Below, one piece after another: positions 11,170 to 21,321 of a DNA stretch of 64,000 bases. Every line of letters begins with the position of its first letter. Position 1 is the stretch's first letter. Below the pieces are notes generated by a model. It was given only the letters and a program-made list of their open reading frames with translations. It ran no database searches and was not told where the DNA came from. The position numbers and the translations under genes were made by a program. The stretch is from Pochonia chlamydosporia 170 (lineage: Eukaryota > Ascomycota > Sordariomycetes > Hypocreales > Clavicipitaceae): positions 583,207 through 647,206 of the forward strand of contig NW_019154050.1 of NCBI RefSeq assembly GCF_001653235.2, in the 5' to 3' direction.

Positions 11170-12042
11170 ATGGGACCTAAATCGAGGAAACGGCGTCGAC
11201 AATCCATCGAAGACAGTCGCGTTGGCTGTCCATTCACCGTGATTACCATCACCGACCAGAGCTCCGAACGAGCATCAAAGAAGAGAAAACAACACGATGG
11301 TGACAAGGTTGACAGGCAATTCACCCAGCTCTCTCCCTTCAAGCCGCAAGGAAAGTTCATATCGAACCAGCATGGACATGTCGTATACCATAGAGCCGTT
11401 GAAACGCTGGCAGGATATGACGCGATATCACACATTTATTCGTAAGCTGAGTAGTTCCTATTGTGCGGTGACGTATGAAGGAAAGCCACATAAAACTAAC
11501 CCGTGGGAATGGTGTCTATTCCTACAGTAAACGGGCATACATACCGAACGGACGATTTTGTATACGTTGCCAACGATAATTCGATCAAGAGCCAGAAGGC
11601 AGCACGTAGAGACAAGGACAGAGGAACATCGCCACAGTTGACACAGCATTGGGTCGCTAAAGTTCTGGAGATCAGGGCGGCGGACGAAAACCATGTATAT
11701 GCCCGGGTCTACTGGATGTATTCCCCGGACGAGTTGCCCCCTAAAACTCGGCATCGCGAGGAGACGATTGAAGGTCGGCAGCCATATCATGGCAAGAACG
11801 AGCTAATAGCTTCGAATCACAGTATGAATATGCAAAAGTGTCTCCTTGTGACTCTACCAATCGTATCGCCACCATGTCGTCTGGTGCATCCATCCAAGAA
11901 TTACTGCAGACAGAGAAGACTACCGCTTAACCAGAGCATGGCTCACCCCTGGGCCGTTGGGCGACTGAGGAATTGGTGGTTGGCGATGAACATCGCCGAT
12001 TGCTTAATCGTGGCTTTCATGTCCTGGCCGTTGACCGCATGA
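11170..12042 (+). CDS. BAH-domain chromatin protein, frameshifted, no PHD finger seen
   Basis: BAH domains read nucleosome or histone features; in fungi a BAH-PHD protein acts in Polycomb silencing. Exon 1 starts at ATG 11170 with a basic nuclear-signal-like stretch (PKSRKRRRQS). The 86-nt intron (11442-11527, GTAAGC, CTAAC branch, CTACAG) joins ...RYHTFI to LNGHTYRTDDFVYVANDN. The BAH core follows: QHWVAKVLEIRA, HVYARVYWMYSPDELP and PYHGKNELIASNH. Within exon 1, near 11350-11370, the frame must shift by one extra base between QGKF and the MDMSYTIEPLKRWQDM segment. After ELIASNH the expected continuation is lost, and about 75 residues without similarity precede the stop. Either the gene is decaying, or translation starts at the internal ATG near 11372 to make a short BAH protein. 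Confidence 0.7.
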
Positions 12043-12239
12043 CGGTGGACGACTTGCCACAAAGTTTCTTGCCATATGAACCATGATACAAGAGCAATAG
12101 GCGCTACAAGGTCTCGCTCACGCATATAGTGTTGTTGGGTGTTTGGTAAATTCTCTCTCCTTCGATATTGGGCCTGCGCCGTTGTAATCAAGCTGTGACG
12201 TAGTTGGTATTGGTTCAGAGGATTGCGCTAGCAATTATT

Positions 12240-13172
12240 TCATTCACGTCCGCTATAGAGCAAGTCGTTTGAATACATACAGCCTTTCATCCTTTTTAAG
12301 CATATCGATTGTCGGTTAAACACCATCTCTCTTGCCGCGTTATCACTAATAACGACTCCCATACGATAGTTTGCGCCTTCCCAAATGCTAAACCCTCTGT
12401 AGGTTAGTTTAATAGGGATATCGCTTCCGCCGGCTCTTATGACGATTGTGGTATCTTTATGCCTTGGCCTGACTCGAGAATTCCCACTCTTGTACTTATT
12501 ACAGCAATGATTCCACTGATAGGATTTCCCATTTATTATGAGTGCTGTTGTGACGAAGTTGTTGTTTGTCCTTGAGTAGGGAAAGTCGCTAGCTAAGGCT
12601 ATAAAGTATCGTCTGTTGTCGTAAGAACTCCTGTAATCATAGTCTATATCATCAAAGATCTCGTCATTCCAGGTTGCTATCTTCTCTTTATCGTCATCCT
12701 GGGTTAGATCGATGACCATTCTTTGACACTCGATGGACCCGTCTCTCGAAGAGTGGCTGATTGGTTTGGTATCCATTAACTCGTCATCAGAGTCATCCTC
12801 AGTCAGATCAATGATAGTTCTTTGACACACGATGGATTCAATGCTCGACAAGTGGCCGATTGGCTCGGGGTTCGTGGCCTCTCCATCAGGTCCATCTTCT
12901 GTCAAGTTGATTCTCTCAATATCTTTTGTAGCATCTTCCAGAAAAGGGACCGGCAAGCTAGGAATCTCAGAGCGCTGTGATTCTAGAGATGTAAGGGCCT
13001 CTAAGTCTTGAACCTCTGACGTCACAAGCGAAATATCAGGTTCAAATTCAACAAGGTCTGAGAAATCTAACATTTCGCATAGATCGTCCTCAGTCATTCC
13101 ACTATAAAGAGCTTCATCCCTTGTAGTGGTGTCGGAAGAGTTCGAAAAAGCTGCCCTGCGACAGCGATCCAT
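12240..13172 (-). CDS. hypothetical protein with three SUMO-interaction-like motifs
   Basis: A 310-aa frame with ATG at 13172. The middle carries a roughly 33-residue tandem repeat ending in CQR. Each unit begins with a hydrophobic-acidic motif: RINLTEDGPDGE, TIIDLTEDDSDDE and MVIDLTQDDDKE. The I/V-I-D-L-T plus acidic-tail pattern is the classic SUMO-interaction motif. The C-terminal 130 residues look folded (RRYFIALASDFPY, FVTTALIINGKSYQWNHC, YRMGVVISD) but match nothing I recognise. An open frame on the same strand at 13094-13441 (MNHDRAIDTALL..., ATG at 13441) overlaps the start and may be the true N-terminal part in another frame. A nuclear SUMO-related role is inference from the motifs. 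Confidence 0.55.
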   Translation of the reverse strand: MDRCRRAAFSNSSDTTTRDEALYSGMTEDDLCEMLDFSDLVEFEPDISLVTSEVQDLEALTSLESQRSEIPSLPVPFLEDATKDIERINLTEDGPDGEATNPEPIGHLSSIESIVCQRTIIDLTEDDSDDELMDTKPISHSSRDGSIECQRMVIDLTQDDDKEKIATWNDEIFDDIDYDYRSSYDNRRYFIALASDFPYSRTNNNFVTTALIINGKSYQWNHCCNKYKSGNSRVRPRHKDTTIVIRAGGSDIPIKLTYRGFSIWEGANYRMGVVISDNAAREMVFNRQSICLKRMKGCMYSNDLLYSGRE

Positions 13173-13441
13173 GGAGGGAAAACTCCTAAGGCAACTTCTT
13201 CAAATAGGCTTGTGTCGAGGACATCTGCGATCTCCAAATGATTGGCTTCAAACCGTTCTCTGCATTTAGAAGATCGTCCATCGTCTGGTACCAAAGGAAC
13301 ATCGGTATCCCCCGACCAAGGAAAGCCAGTGGCGATGCAACCAGTGTCGACGGGGTCGAGGTGGGAAGGCATATTGACGTGCCATGATAGTGGCTCTTCA
13401 GATTGTAGGAGAGCTGTGTCAATAGCCCTGTCATGATTCAT
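13094..13441 (-). CDS. short hypothetical frame upstream of the IDLT-repeat protein
   Basis: 115 codons from an ATG at 13441, overlapping the next frame by 79 bp. The first 90 residues are acidic and protein-like (SEEPLSWHVNMPSHLDPVD). The last 25 run into the neighbour's frame. It may be the 5' exon of the IDLT-repeat gene, separated by a frameshift or an unseen intron. Confidence 0.3.
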   Translation of the reverse strand: MNHDRAIDTALLQSEEPLSWHVNMPSHLDPVDTGCIATGFPWSGDTDVPLVPDDGRSSKCRERFEANHLEIADVLDTSLFEEVALGVFPPWIAVAGQLFRTLPTPLQGMKLFIVE

Positions 13442-13728
13442 AAACTTCGATTCGTATAAGCCAACAACATTATGCCAATAGCTCTATGTGTGAGCGACCG
13501 GTCGATCGGTGGTTTGCGAGATGTTTGGCGTTTGCCGAAGTTCCTCAATTGATTTGAACGGAATTTCCGAAAGGTCTAGGTGATTTAGATGCATTCTGAT
13601 AGGCTTGGTGTTCAAAATAATGATGTAGGAGGAAGATCTGATGAACTTAGAAAAGGGCGGCGTGCTGGCTTTTTATGCTTCTGATGCGGCTCAACTTCTC
13701 CGTCTCGGCTGCATTAAATGGCACACCA

Positions 13729-14152
13729 CTAGCTTCTCCTCTTTCGGTCGACGCCCTTTCCAGTGGGGTTTACCGCAAGCTTATTAAAGCGTTTCTGGAG
13801 ATCTACTAAGTCTGACCTCTTAAATACATGATGTTCTGGCCCTTTGCCCCTTTGCTTCTCTGACAGAGGTTTATTCCAGTATTCCTCCCATCCGGAATTA
13901 TCATCTGAACTTGAGTGAGCATCCCTTCTTCTGCTGGCTGAGTCCTGGCTCCTTTGATGATCCCCTTTTGCTGACACTAGACCTTGGCGCTCGGCTGTCC
14001 TTGCCGCGGTCACCGTTTTTGTTTTCCGGCTTACTTTTAGTGCCTGCGGTTTCAAGCAATTCAAGTACTTCAATCACGTACTTTTTCGCATTGTCCTCGT
14101 TCAGGCCAGCCTCATGCACTGTCTTTATGAGTTTCTTTTGGTCGGCCGACAT
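13729..14152 (-). CDS. hypothetical basic protein, two overlapping frames
   Basis: ATG at 14152 opens MSADQKKLIKTVHEAGLNED and a helical stretch, then a Lys/Ser/Arg-rich region. That frame ends at 13901. A second frame on the same strand (to 13729) continues with protein-like sequence (NSGWEEYWNKPLSEKQRGKG, RSDLVDLQKRFNKLAVNP). The two make sense as one protein of about 130 residues with a frameshift or a missed intron around 13950-14010. It ends shortly before the transposon and is not recognised; it may be a remnant of an older insertion. Confidence 0.35.
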
Positions 14153-14394
14153 CCCATAAGCTATTCCAAACTCGTGCAGGAGCCTATACGAACCCCGAAG
14201 GTCTAGCTAATGCAGCAGATCATCCAGATCAACAGCAGGCGTCGCGGCCCTTGACTGTGGTGAAGTTGTCATAGACATCGTAGATGGGGATGCAGTGCTA
14301 CATGTTTGCTAATGTATGGAAGACGGGTGGCTTCTGGTATTTCCATGCAGTCTCAATATCAAAGGGCATGTATAACCTTTTCAATCGACATATG

Positions 14395-16280
14395 TTCCGC
14401 ACCACCCACGAATAAATCGGATTCGCGAAAAACTCTCCCCTGTAAACATTTCCCCCCACTTGGTGCTGTTAGCAGGCCGTTAGTGGGGAAAGTGTGTACA
14501 GGCCACTCAGCCACGCACCACGCTTGAGATCATATCACGACACTAACAGCACAATGGAAGACCTTTGGAGAGTTCATATTCCATTGCAGAGCTGATTTTT
14601 GGCGACAATCCCACGAGAGGTCTACTGGGAACCTTCGAAGAGACAGTGTAGCCGTCTCTGGGTGCCCTAAGGAGAGATCGTGAGCATCGCGGCTATCCCC
14701 GTTCGCCGACGCGTCAACACGCCAATTCTCATTGTGCGAACCTCACGAAACACAACACATTACAGCCCCAGTACGTGGAAGGGAGTGTCGACCCTTATCA
14801 CATACGCCCCTTTGATGGAAAATGGAATTGAGGACTTTATTTTCTTGCCCGACAAGAGTTTACGGCATTGCACATTTGGGAAGGACGCGATCGAGACGCG
14901 TGGAAGAAGGGAAAGATACGGCCGCCGCCAGTACCAACAACACAGAACACATCTTCAAGAACAGTATCATCCTCCATTAATGACGCGTCAACAACGCCGA
15001 AAGTCAGTCATCCGGACCTCACGAAACACCAAATATCACAGCCCCAGTACTGTAAAGGGAGTTGCGCCCACGCCCCACGATGGAGAATGGACTTGGGTAC
15101 TCCATTTGTCTTGCCCGACAATTGTTTACGGTGCCGGAGATTGAGTAGTACGCGATGGCGAGGCGGAATTGAAGGATGGATATGCCTACCAACAACACAA
15201 CCAACAGCAGCACCACCAACAGCGCAGAACATATCTTTACGGATAAAATACCTTTTGTCTACGCGTTAACGAGTTGCAGAGCCAAATCTTAGAACCTCAT
15301 GAAACACCAAACATCACAGCCACAGTATATATGAAGGGGCAATGCTCCTCCATTTACGCCCTTCGATGGAAAGTGAACTTGGTCACTTCATTTTCTTGCC
15401 CGACAACAGTTTACGGCTTCTACTACCGGCAAAGCATACCTGTTCGCAGAACGGAAGAGACGATATGGTCAAACATACTGGACCAAAAGACAAGTACTTC
15501 AATGAGTCGGGCTATTCAACATAGTCAAGCTCAACGCCACCTATGTTTACACAACTTGATAACAACACCACCACCAGCTCAGAACGTATCCTTGAGGACA
15601 CTTTGGATTGCAGAACTCACAGTCAACCTGTCTCCACGCAAACAATTACTTCAGCTGACGTGTCTAGACACATCAATCTGCTGTAATAACGCTTGAGCGG
15701 AGTTGGGTTGAACATGGCCCGAACACAGCACCGAGCATGCCACAAATCATACCACTCCTACACTAATGGTCACATCGGCACTCAAATAGCGCATTCCAAA
15801 CATGGTTATAAAGCGGCATCTGCAGGACTCAACTCAACTGCCCGCAAGTAGCAGTACAAACAGCCAAGAGAACTAAGAAGACAAGAGAGAGCTCTGTCCA
15901 TAGTACGCCACAGCCACGCGAACGAGTGATTATTGTTACACAGAAACTGAGGAGGGCCAGGAAAGGCCTGACAAGTACATAGATACAGAACAGTCATTAG
16001 GACTATCAGCAAGATGTAGCTCCCTGGAGCAGACGGAGGAAGCAGCTCTGGCCGCCGGAACCGCTTATTATCTGGAAGTGAAAGGTAGAAGCATTTGTAT
16101 GTTAGTCGAACGCTGCATAATTGCCCTAGGGCGATTGGGACAGTCTATGAATAAACAAACAAACAAACAAACAAACAATCGGATTCGCGAATATGCTGCC
16201 CCATTCGCGAATGGGACATCCCACCCACGAATATCCGCCTTCGCCACTGGGATGCCCCAGTCGCGAATAGTTGATCCACT
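14395..16280 (+). repeat. left terminal inverted repeat
   Basis: A 1,886-bp arm. It matches the right arm exactly in every stretch I compared, up to 16274; one mismatch follows at 16275, and similarity stops after 16280. The outer end carries CCACCCACGAATA and TCGGATTCGCGAA. The inner end repeats both motifs plus the palindrome CCCATTCGCGAATGGG. Open frames in the arm are identical in the other arm and look non-coding. Confidence 0.9.
14739..15420 (+). repeat. three ~275-bp direct repeats inside the left inverted repeat
   Basis: Three diverged units begin near 14739, 15013 and 15290. Each opens with CCTCAYGAAACACMA...CACAGCC, continues with a GATGGAAAATGG-like segment and ends with TTGCCCGACAA...GTTTACGG. 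The mirror copies lie at about 19497-20178 in the right arm, so the element holds six units. Confidence 0.75.
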
Positions 16281-16745
16281 TCGTCCAAGTCACCCATTCA
16301 TAAAACCACATCAAGGAGGACCTTCGTCACTGTACGGAACCTCTTCAATTGTATAAAATCCCAGCCACTCGATCTTTTAGATAGAAAACCAAGAGTCTCT
16401 CGTTACCCGGATCATGGGGAATCTTCCGTCCAACCTTGTAGTTATGCGAGTGTCATAGTGTAGCTAGCCATGGGTGCAATTGGCGCTGAGCTTGGTTCTC
16501 AACTGGGTTACCTAGACGGATCAAATGGTCTTTTCATACTCAGAAGTAAACTGCCCGCAGCTTCCTTTTTGTTACTTTGTAACACTTCTGATACATTGCG
16601 ATGCTTGATCCCTTGATAATTGCTTTTGGTAGCTGCAAGCGCTGTATTAGAGCTGCTTATATCATTCTCATCAACTGCACATAATGATGTCCTACAACAA
16701 GAATGTAATTTTTCCATTCTTCACCGTCAACTCTACACTCTCAAT

Positions 16746-18618
16746 ATGGTTACTGTTTCCGCCAGTGCTGTGGTTGCTTCTATCAATCCTTTTCCTAATG
16801 ATGTACGAATGGCATTTCAGTCTTACATCCGGAGCCCTGGATACGTCAATCGAGAGCGAATAGAATACTCTAAATGGCGCCAATTGCACATATTTCTCGA
16901 CCGTCCTGATCTAAAGCCAGAGAACCAGACCGAATCCCGGCTCAGACACCGTGCACATACCGAATTCCAACTCATTAACTACAAGCTCTATCGAAGGGCT
17001 GATTCCAGGTTTCCAGAGCCACGATATGTTGTTCCGGAGAGTGAGGCATTTGATCTTATTGCCAATGAACACCTATAACTTCTTCATGCCGGCCAAACGA
17101 AGACATAGGCTGCAGTTCAACGAAAGTACTACAGAATTAAGCGCGAAGATATTGGGTTTATACTTAAACGATGCAAGAACTGTGCTTTAAACAGGCCAGC
17201 TGGAACAAAGGCGCCATTGGTTCCAATCATCACCGGCAGAGCCCTGGGAAAGAGTCCAAATTGACTTAATCGACATGCGCCACGAACCCTCTGGCCAGTT
17301 CAAGTGGATTCTACATATCAAAGATCACTTTTCGAAGTACACCCAGTTACATCCATTAAAAAGCAAGCACGCCGAGCCGATTGCAGCTGCGTTCGCTCAA
17401 TTTGTTGCGGCATTCTTACCTCCCAAGATCATGCAGGCAGACAACGGGAAGGAATTCAAGGGGGCTCTTCTGATTCTGTTAAGAAAATATGGAGTCCAGA
17501 TCGTAAATGGAGCTCCTAGGTCTCCACAAACGCAGGGCTTAGTCGAACAGGCTAATGGAGTGGTTGAAACGAAATTGAGGGCTTGGAAAATGGACAACGG
17601 ATCAACTGAATGGGCTGACGGAATACTCGAGGTTACATTGGCTATAAACACTCAAGTCCACTCTACAATTGGATGTGCGCCTGCGGAATTGCTATTTCGA
17701 GAGCGTTCATCATATACCGACTGGCTAAATAGCCACGCACGCAAAGATCCTAACGTTGGAGTTATGCAAGAAGACCCTACCTAAGCCCCAATTTACGCCC
17801 TCTGCACAAGTCCACCAGCCCAAACCAGTGGCTCAAGAGTTGACAATGGAAATTATTCAGACAGTTCCCGCATAACGCGCTGTGGCTCTGATATTAGTGG
17901 CTCAGAAATCAATGTACGAATTACTCCGCCAACTCAAAGCTCTCCAATGGAAGAATGGTTTGACAGTGATGCCCGCAGTCGAGGAATCAAACGTACGAAC
18001 CATCCGACGAGTGAACCTAGAAGCGAGCCAGGGGGTAATGTTCAATTGGGAGATCCAATAATTGAGAAGGCCCAGATAGCCACCCAGAAAGCAAGAACTC
18101 GAATGATGCAGAAATATTCAAAGAGGCAAGATATCCAACACTTTAAAGTAGGGGATACAGTCTCTTTAAAGGTTCCCAGAGAGGATAGGACCTCAACAGA
18201 TAACAGACGCATATTTGGGCGTATACTGGATGAACCCTACCCTCATAGGTACAAAGTTCTAACACATTCAGGGATAATCCAACGTCTAGTTCCCACTAAG
18301 GGATTAGGAGCTGTTGATAAAGCTCTCTGGTCGGATATTTTTATTCCTGAATCCACGAAGGAAGTTTCACTTGGACTGGCAGCCAGGGAAGCTTCTACAA
18401 GCGCAAGGGAAGGAATTTCATGCCAGTGCAAGGGATTATGCAACACAAAGAGGTGCAGGTGTTATAAAGAAGATAAGAAGTGCAGTATACACTGCCATAG
18501 AGATGATCACGACTGCGGAAGTTTATCCGGCTTAGCTATACGGACTGAAACTGCCTTGGTGGAACGGTCGCGCAGGAAGCGGGCTAGAACTGTTATCATA
18601 GAGAACTCGGCTATTTAG
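16746..18618 (+). pseudogene. Ginger/KRBA2-like transposon integrase (three stops, one frameshift)
   Basis: The would-be product is about 620 residues. From the N terminus: an N-terminal domain; an H2C2 zinc finger (EHL..LLHAG, then RCKNC); and a DDE integrase core with Asp in VQIDLIDM, Asp in MQADNGKEF and Glu in GLVEQANGVVE, the last two about 35 residues apart. Next come a chromo/SH3-like segment (FKVGDTVSLKVPR...YKVLTHSG) and a Cys-rich tail, CQCKGLCNTKRCRCY then CSIHCH. The frame is interrupted by TAA at 17076, TAG at 17106 and TAA at 17782. One extra G near 17246 shifts the frame just before the first catalytic Asp. The stops are explained by CAA to TAA and TGG to TAG changes. A TATA-like TGTATAAAATCCC lies at about 16349 upstream. 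Confidence 0.85.
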
Positions 18619-18636
18619 AAAATCAGGAGTACACAG

Positions 18637-20522
18637 AGTGGGTCAACTATTCGCGACTGGGGCATCCCAGTGGCGAAGGCGGATATTCGTGGGTGGGATG
18701 TCCCATTCGCGAATGGGGCAGCATATTCGCGAATCCGATTGTTTGTTTGTTTGTTTGTTTGTTTATTCATAGACTGTCCCAATCGCCCTAGGGCAATTAT
18801 GCAGCGTTCGACTAACATACAAATGCTTCTACCTTTCACTTCCAGATAATAAGCGGTTCCGGCGGCCAGAGCTGCTTCCTCCGTCTGCTCCAGGGAGCTA
18901 CATCTTGCTGATAGTCCTAATGACTGTTCTGTATCTATGTACTTGTCAGGCCTTTCCTGGCCCTCCTCAGTTTCTGTGTAACAATAATCACTCGTTCGCG
19001 TGGCTGTGGCGTACTATGGACAGAGCTCTCTCTTGTCTTCTTAGTTCTCTTGGCTGTTTGTACTGCTACTTGCGGGCAGTTGAGTTGAGTCCTGCAGATG
19101 CCGCTTTATAACCATGTTTGGAATGCGCTATTTGAGTGCCGATGTGACCATTAGTGTAGGAGTGGTATGATTTGTGGCATGCTCGGTGCTGTGTTCGGGC
19201 CATGTTCAACCCAACTCCGCTCAAGCGTTATTACAGCAGATTGATGTGTCTAGACACGTCAGCTGAAGTAATTGTTTGCGTGGAGACAGGTTGACTGTGA
19301 GTTCTGCAATCCAAAGTGTCCTCAAGGATACGTTCTGAGCTGGTGGTGGTGTTGTTATCAAGTTGTGTAAACATAGGTGGCGTTGAGCTTGACTATGTTG
19401 AATAGCCCGACTCATTGAAGTACTTGTCTTTTGGTCCAGTATGTTTGACCATATCGTCTCTTCCGTTCTGCGAACAGGTATGCTTTGCCGGTAGTAGAAG
19501 CCGTAAACTGTTGTCGGGCAAGAAAATGAAGTGACCAAGTTCACTTTCCATCGAAGGGCGTAAATGGAGGAGCATTGCCCCTTCATATATACTGTGGCTG
19601 TGATGTTTGGTGTTTCATGAGGTTCTAAGATTTGGCTCTGCAACTCGTTAACGCGTAGACAAAAGGTATTTTATCCGTAAAGATATGTTCTGCGCTGTTG
19701 GTGGTGCTGCTGTTGGTTGTGTTGTTGGTAGGCATATCCATCCTTCAATTCCGCCTCGCCATCGCGTACTACTCAATCTCCGGCACCGTAAACAATTGTC
19801 GGGCAAGACAAATGGAGTACCCAAGTCCATTCTCCATCGTGGGGCGTGGGCGCAACTCCCTTTACAGTACTGGGGCTGTGATATTTGGTGTTTCGTGAGG
19901 TCCGGATGACTGACTTTCGGCGTTGTTGACGCGTCATTAATGGAGGATGATACTGTTCTTGAAGATGTGTTCTGTGTTGTTGGTACTGGCGGCGGCCGTA
20001 TCTTTCCCTTCTTCCACGCGTCTCGATCGCGTCCTTCCCAAATGTGCAATGCCGTAAACTCTTGTCGGGCAAGAAAATAAAGTCCTCAATTCCATTTTCC
20101 ATCAAAGGGGCGTATGTGATAAGGGTCGACACTCCCTTCCACGTACTGGGGCTGTAATGTGTTGTGTTTCGTGAGGTTCGCACAATGAGAATTGGCGTGT
20201 TGACGCGTCGGCGAACGGGGATAGCCGCGATGCTCACGATCTCTCCTTAGGGCACCCAGAGACGGCTACACTGTCTCTTCGAAGGTTCCCAGTAGACCTC
20301 TCGTGGGATTGTCGCCAAAAATCAGCTCTGCAATGGAATATGAACTCTCCAAAGGTCTTCCATTGTGCTGTTAGTGTCGTGATATGATCTCAAGCGTGGT
20401 GCGTGGCTGAGTGGCCTGTACACACTTTCCCCACTAACGGCCTGCTAACAGCACCAAGTGGGGGGAAATGTTTACAGGGGAGAGTTTTTCGCGAATCCGA
20501 TTTATTCGTGGGTGGTGCGGAA
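18637..20522 (-). repeat. right terminal inverted repeat
   Basis: Reverse complement of 14395-16280. Open frames of 60, 66, 68, 74, 133, 140 and 154 codons are translated identically in both arms, and even the (AAAC)n run near the inner end has the same length. Confidence 0.9.
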
Positions 20523-20528
20523 CATATG
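20523..20528. repeat. CATATG at the element's right boundary (possible target duplication)
   Basis: Same hexamer as 14389-14394 on the left side. Because it is palindromic, the true duplication length (2, 4 or 6 bp) cannot be settled from this copy alone. Confidence 0.6.
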
Positions 20529-20717
20529 CAAAGGCATGGGGGATGCCACCACGTGTACTCGGCTCTGGGAAACCCCTGAACATATGCCCGGACCCGCAAC
20601 GAATTATTGGTCTTTTAACTGATATTTATGACGTGGTAAGCAATGCAGCGATCATCTTGTGGTTCATCGCGCAAACTGGAGCTTAATGTTACCTAAAGTT
20701 CTTATAGTACATGAAAG

Positions 20718-21131
20718 CAGACTTGTCAGCAATATGGGCTTATCAATCAATTTATTGATAACTATCAATATATTGATAGTTATCAATATCAATATGACTT
20801 TCGTCTATCAATACTTATCAATCAATATCATGTGACACGGCGAATCCGCGTTTTTCGCGTTTTTATTGGCGCGACTTACATTCTGGATGTACTCCTTGGG
20901 GAAGATGATGAAGTTATTTGACTTTGAGAGACCGCCAACAGTAGTAAAGATATCGGCGAGGGTGACGTCTTGTCACAGTCAAGTATGCCTAGTCAGTTGT
21001 AACACTATGATGACGGCGGCGAAAATCAGTGGTTTCTTATCAATATTCTTATCAATATCAATATCGGCTAAGTTTTCAATATCAATATCAATACTGGCCT
21101 TATCAATCAATATTGATTGCTGACAAGTCTG
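20718..21131. mobile_element. hAT-type MITE (non-autonomous)
   Basis: A 414-bp element with terminal inverted repeats CAGACTTGTCAGCAAT. It is flanked by a perfect 8-bp direct duplication CATGAAAG (20710-20717 and 21132-21139). An 8-bp duplication with ends starting CAG is the hallmark of hAT transposition. Subterminal regions are packed with TATCAAT/ATTGATA units in both orientations. There is no coding capacity; an hAT transposase elsewhere in the genome must have moved it. Confidence 0.88.
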
Positions 21132-21321
21132 CATGAAAGTAGTTCTGGGTGGCTAATTTGGCCGCTACGTGAAGTAGCGGATGTCAATGTCCGATCTGTC
21201 AACGGAAATTGGCTATAAAGAGCTTCATTCCGTCCCAATCTTCTCTTCCCAGCAGAAAAGCCAAGTAAAACTGGCTCAAGAAACCCAATTTTGTTACTGC
21301 GCCTGGTAACGTCCAGTCAGC

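Larger units (their letters stand above)
14395..20522. mobile_element. Ginger/KRBA2-type DNA transposon with 1.88-kb terminal inverted repeats
   Basis: A 6,128-bp element. Position p in the left arm mirrors 34917-p in the right arm throughout, with no indel over about 1,880 bp. Outer ends read TTCCGCACCACCC...GGGTGGTGCGGAA, both flanked by CATATG. CATATG is palindromic, so the target duplication could be TA, ATAT or CATATG. With two more bases the ends read TG...CA, as integrases favour. The 2.36-kb centre (16281-18636) holds one integrase gene with an H2C2 finger, DDE triad and a Cys-rich tail. There is no reverse transcriptase, and the arms are inverted. This fits cut-and-paste Ginger-like elements, whose integrase derives from the Gypsy type, rather than a retrotransposon. 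The integrase is broken, so the copy is not autonomous. Confidence 0.85.

Noticed and set aside
14680..15696. ORFs of 133-154 codons inside the transposon arms
   Set aside because: They overlap each other in different frames, lack motifs and arise from the internal 275-bp repeats.
16746..18618. Reading the integrase as part of a Gypsy LTR retrotransposon
   Set aside because: Flanking repeats are inverted, not direct, and no reverse transcriptase, protease or gag is present; the Cys-rich tail fits KRBA2/Ginger integrases.
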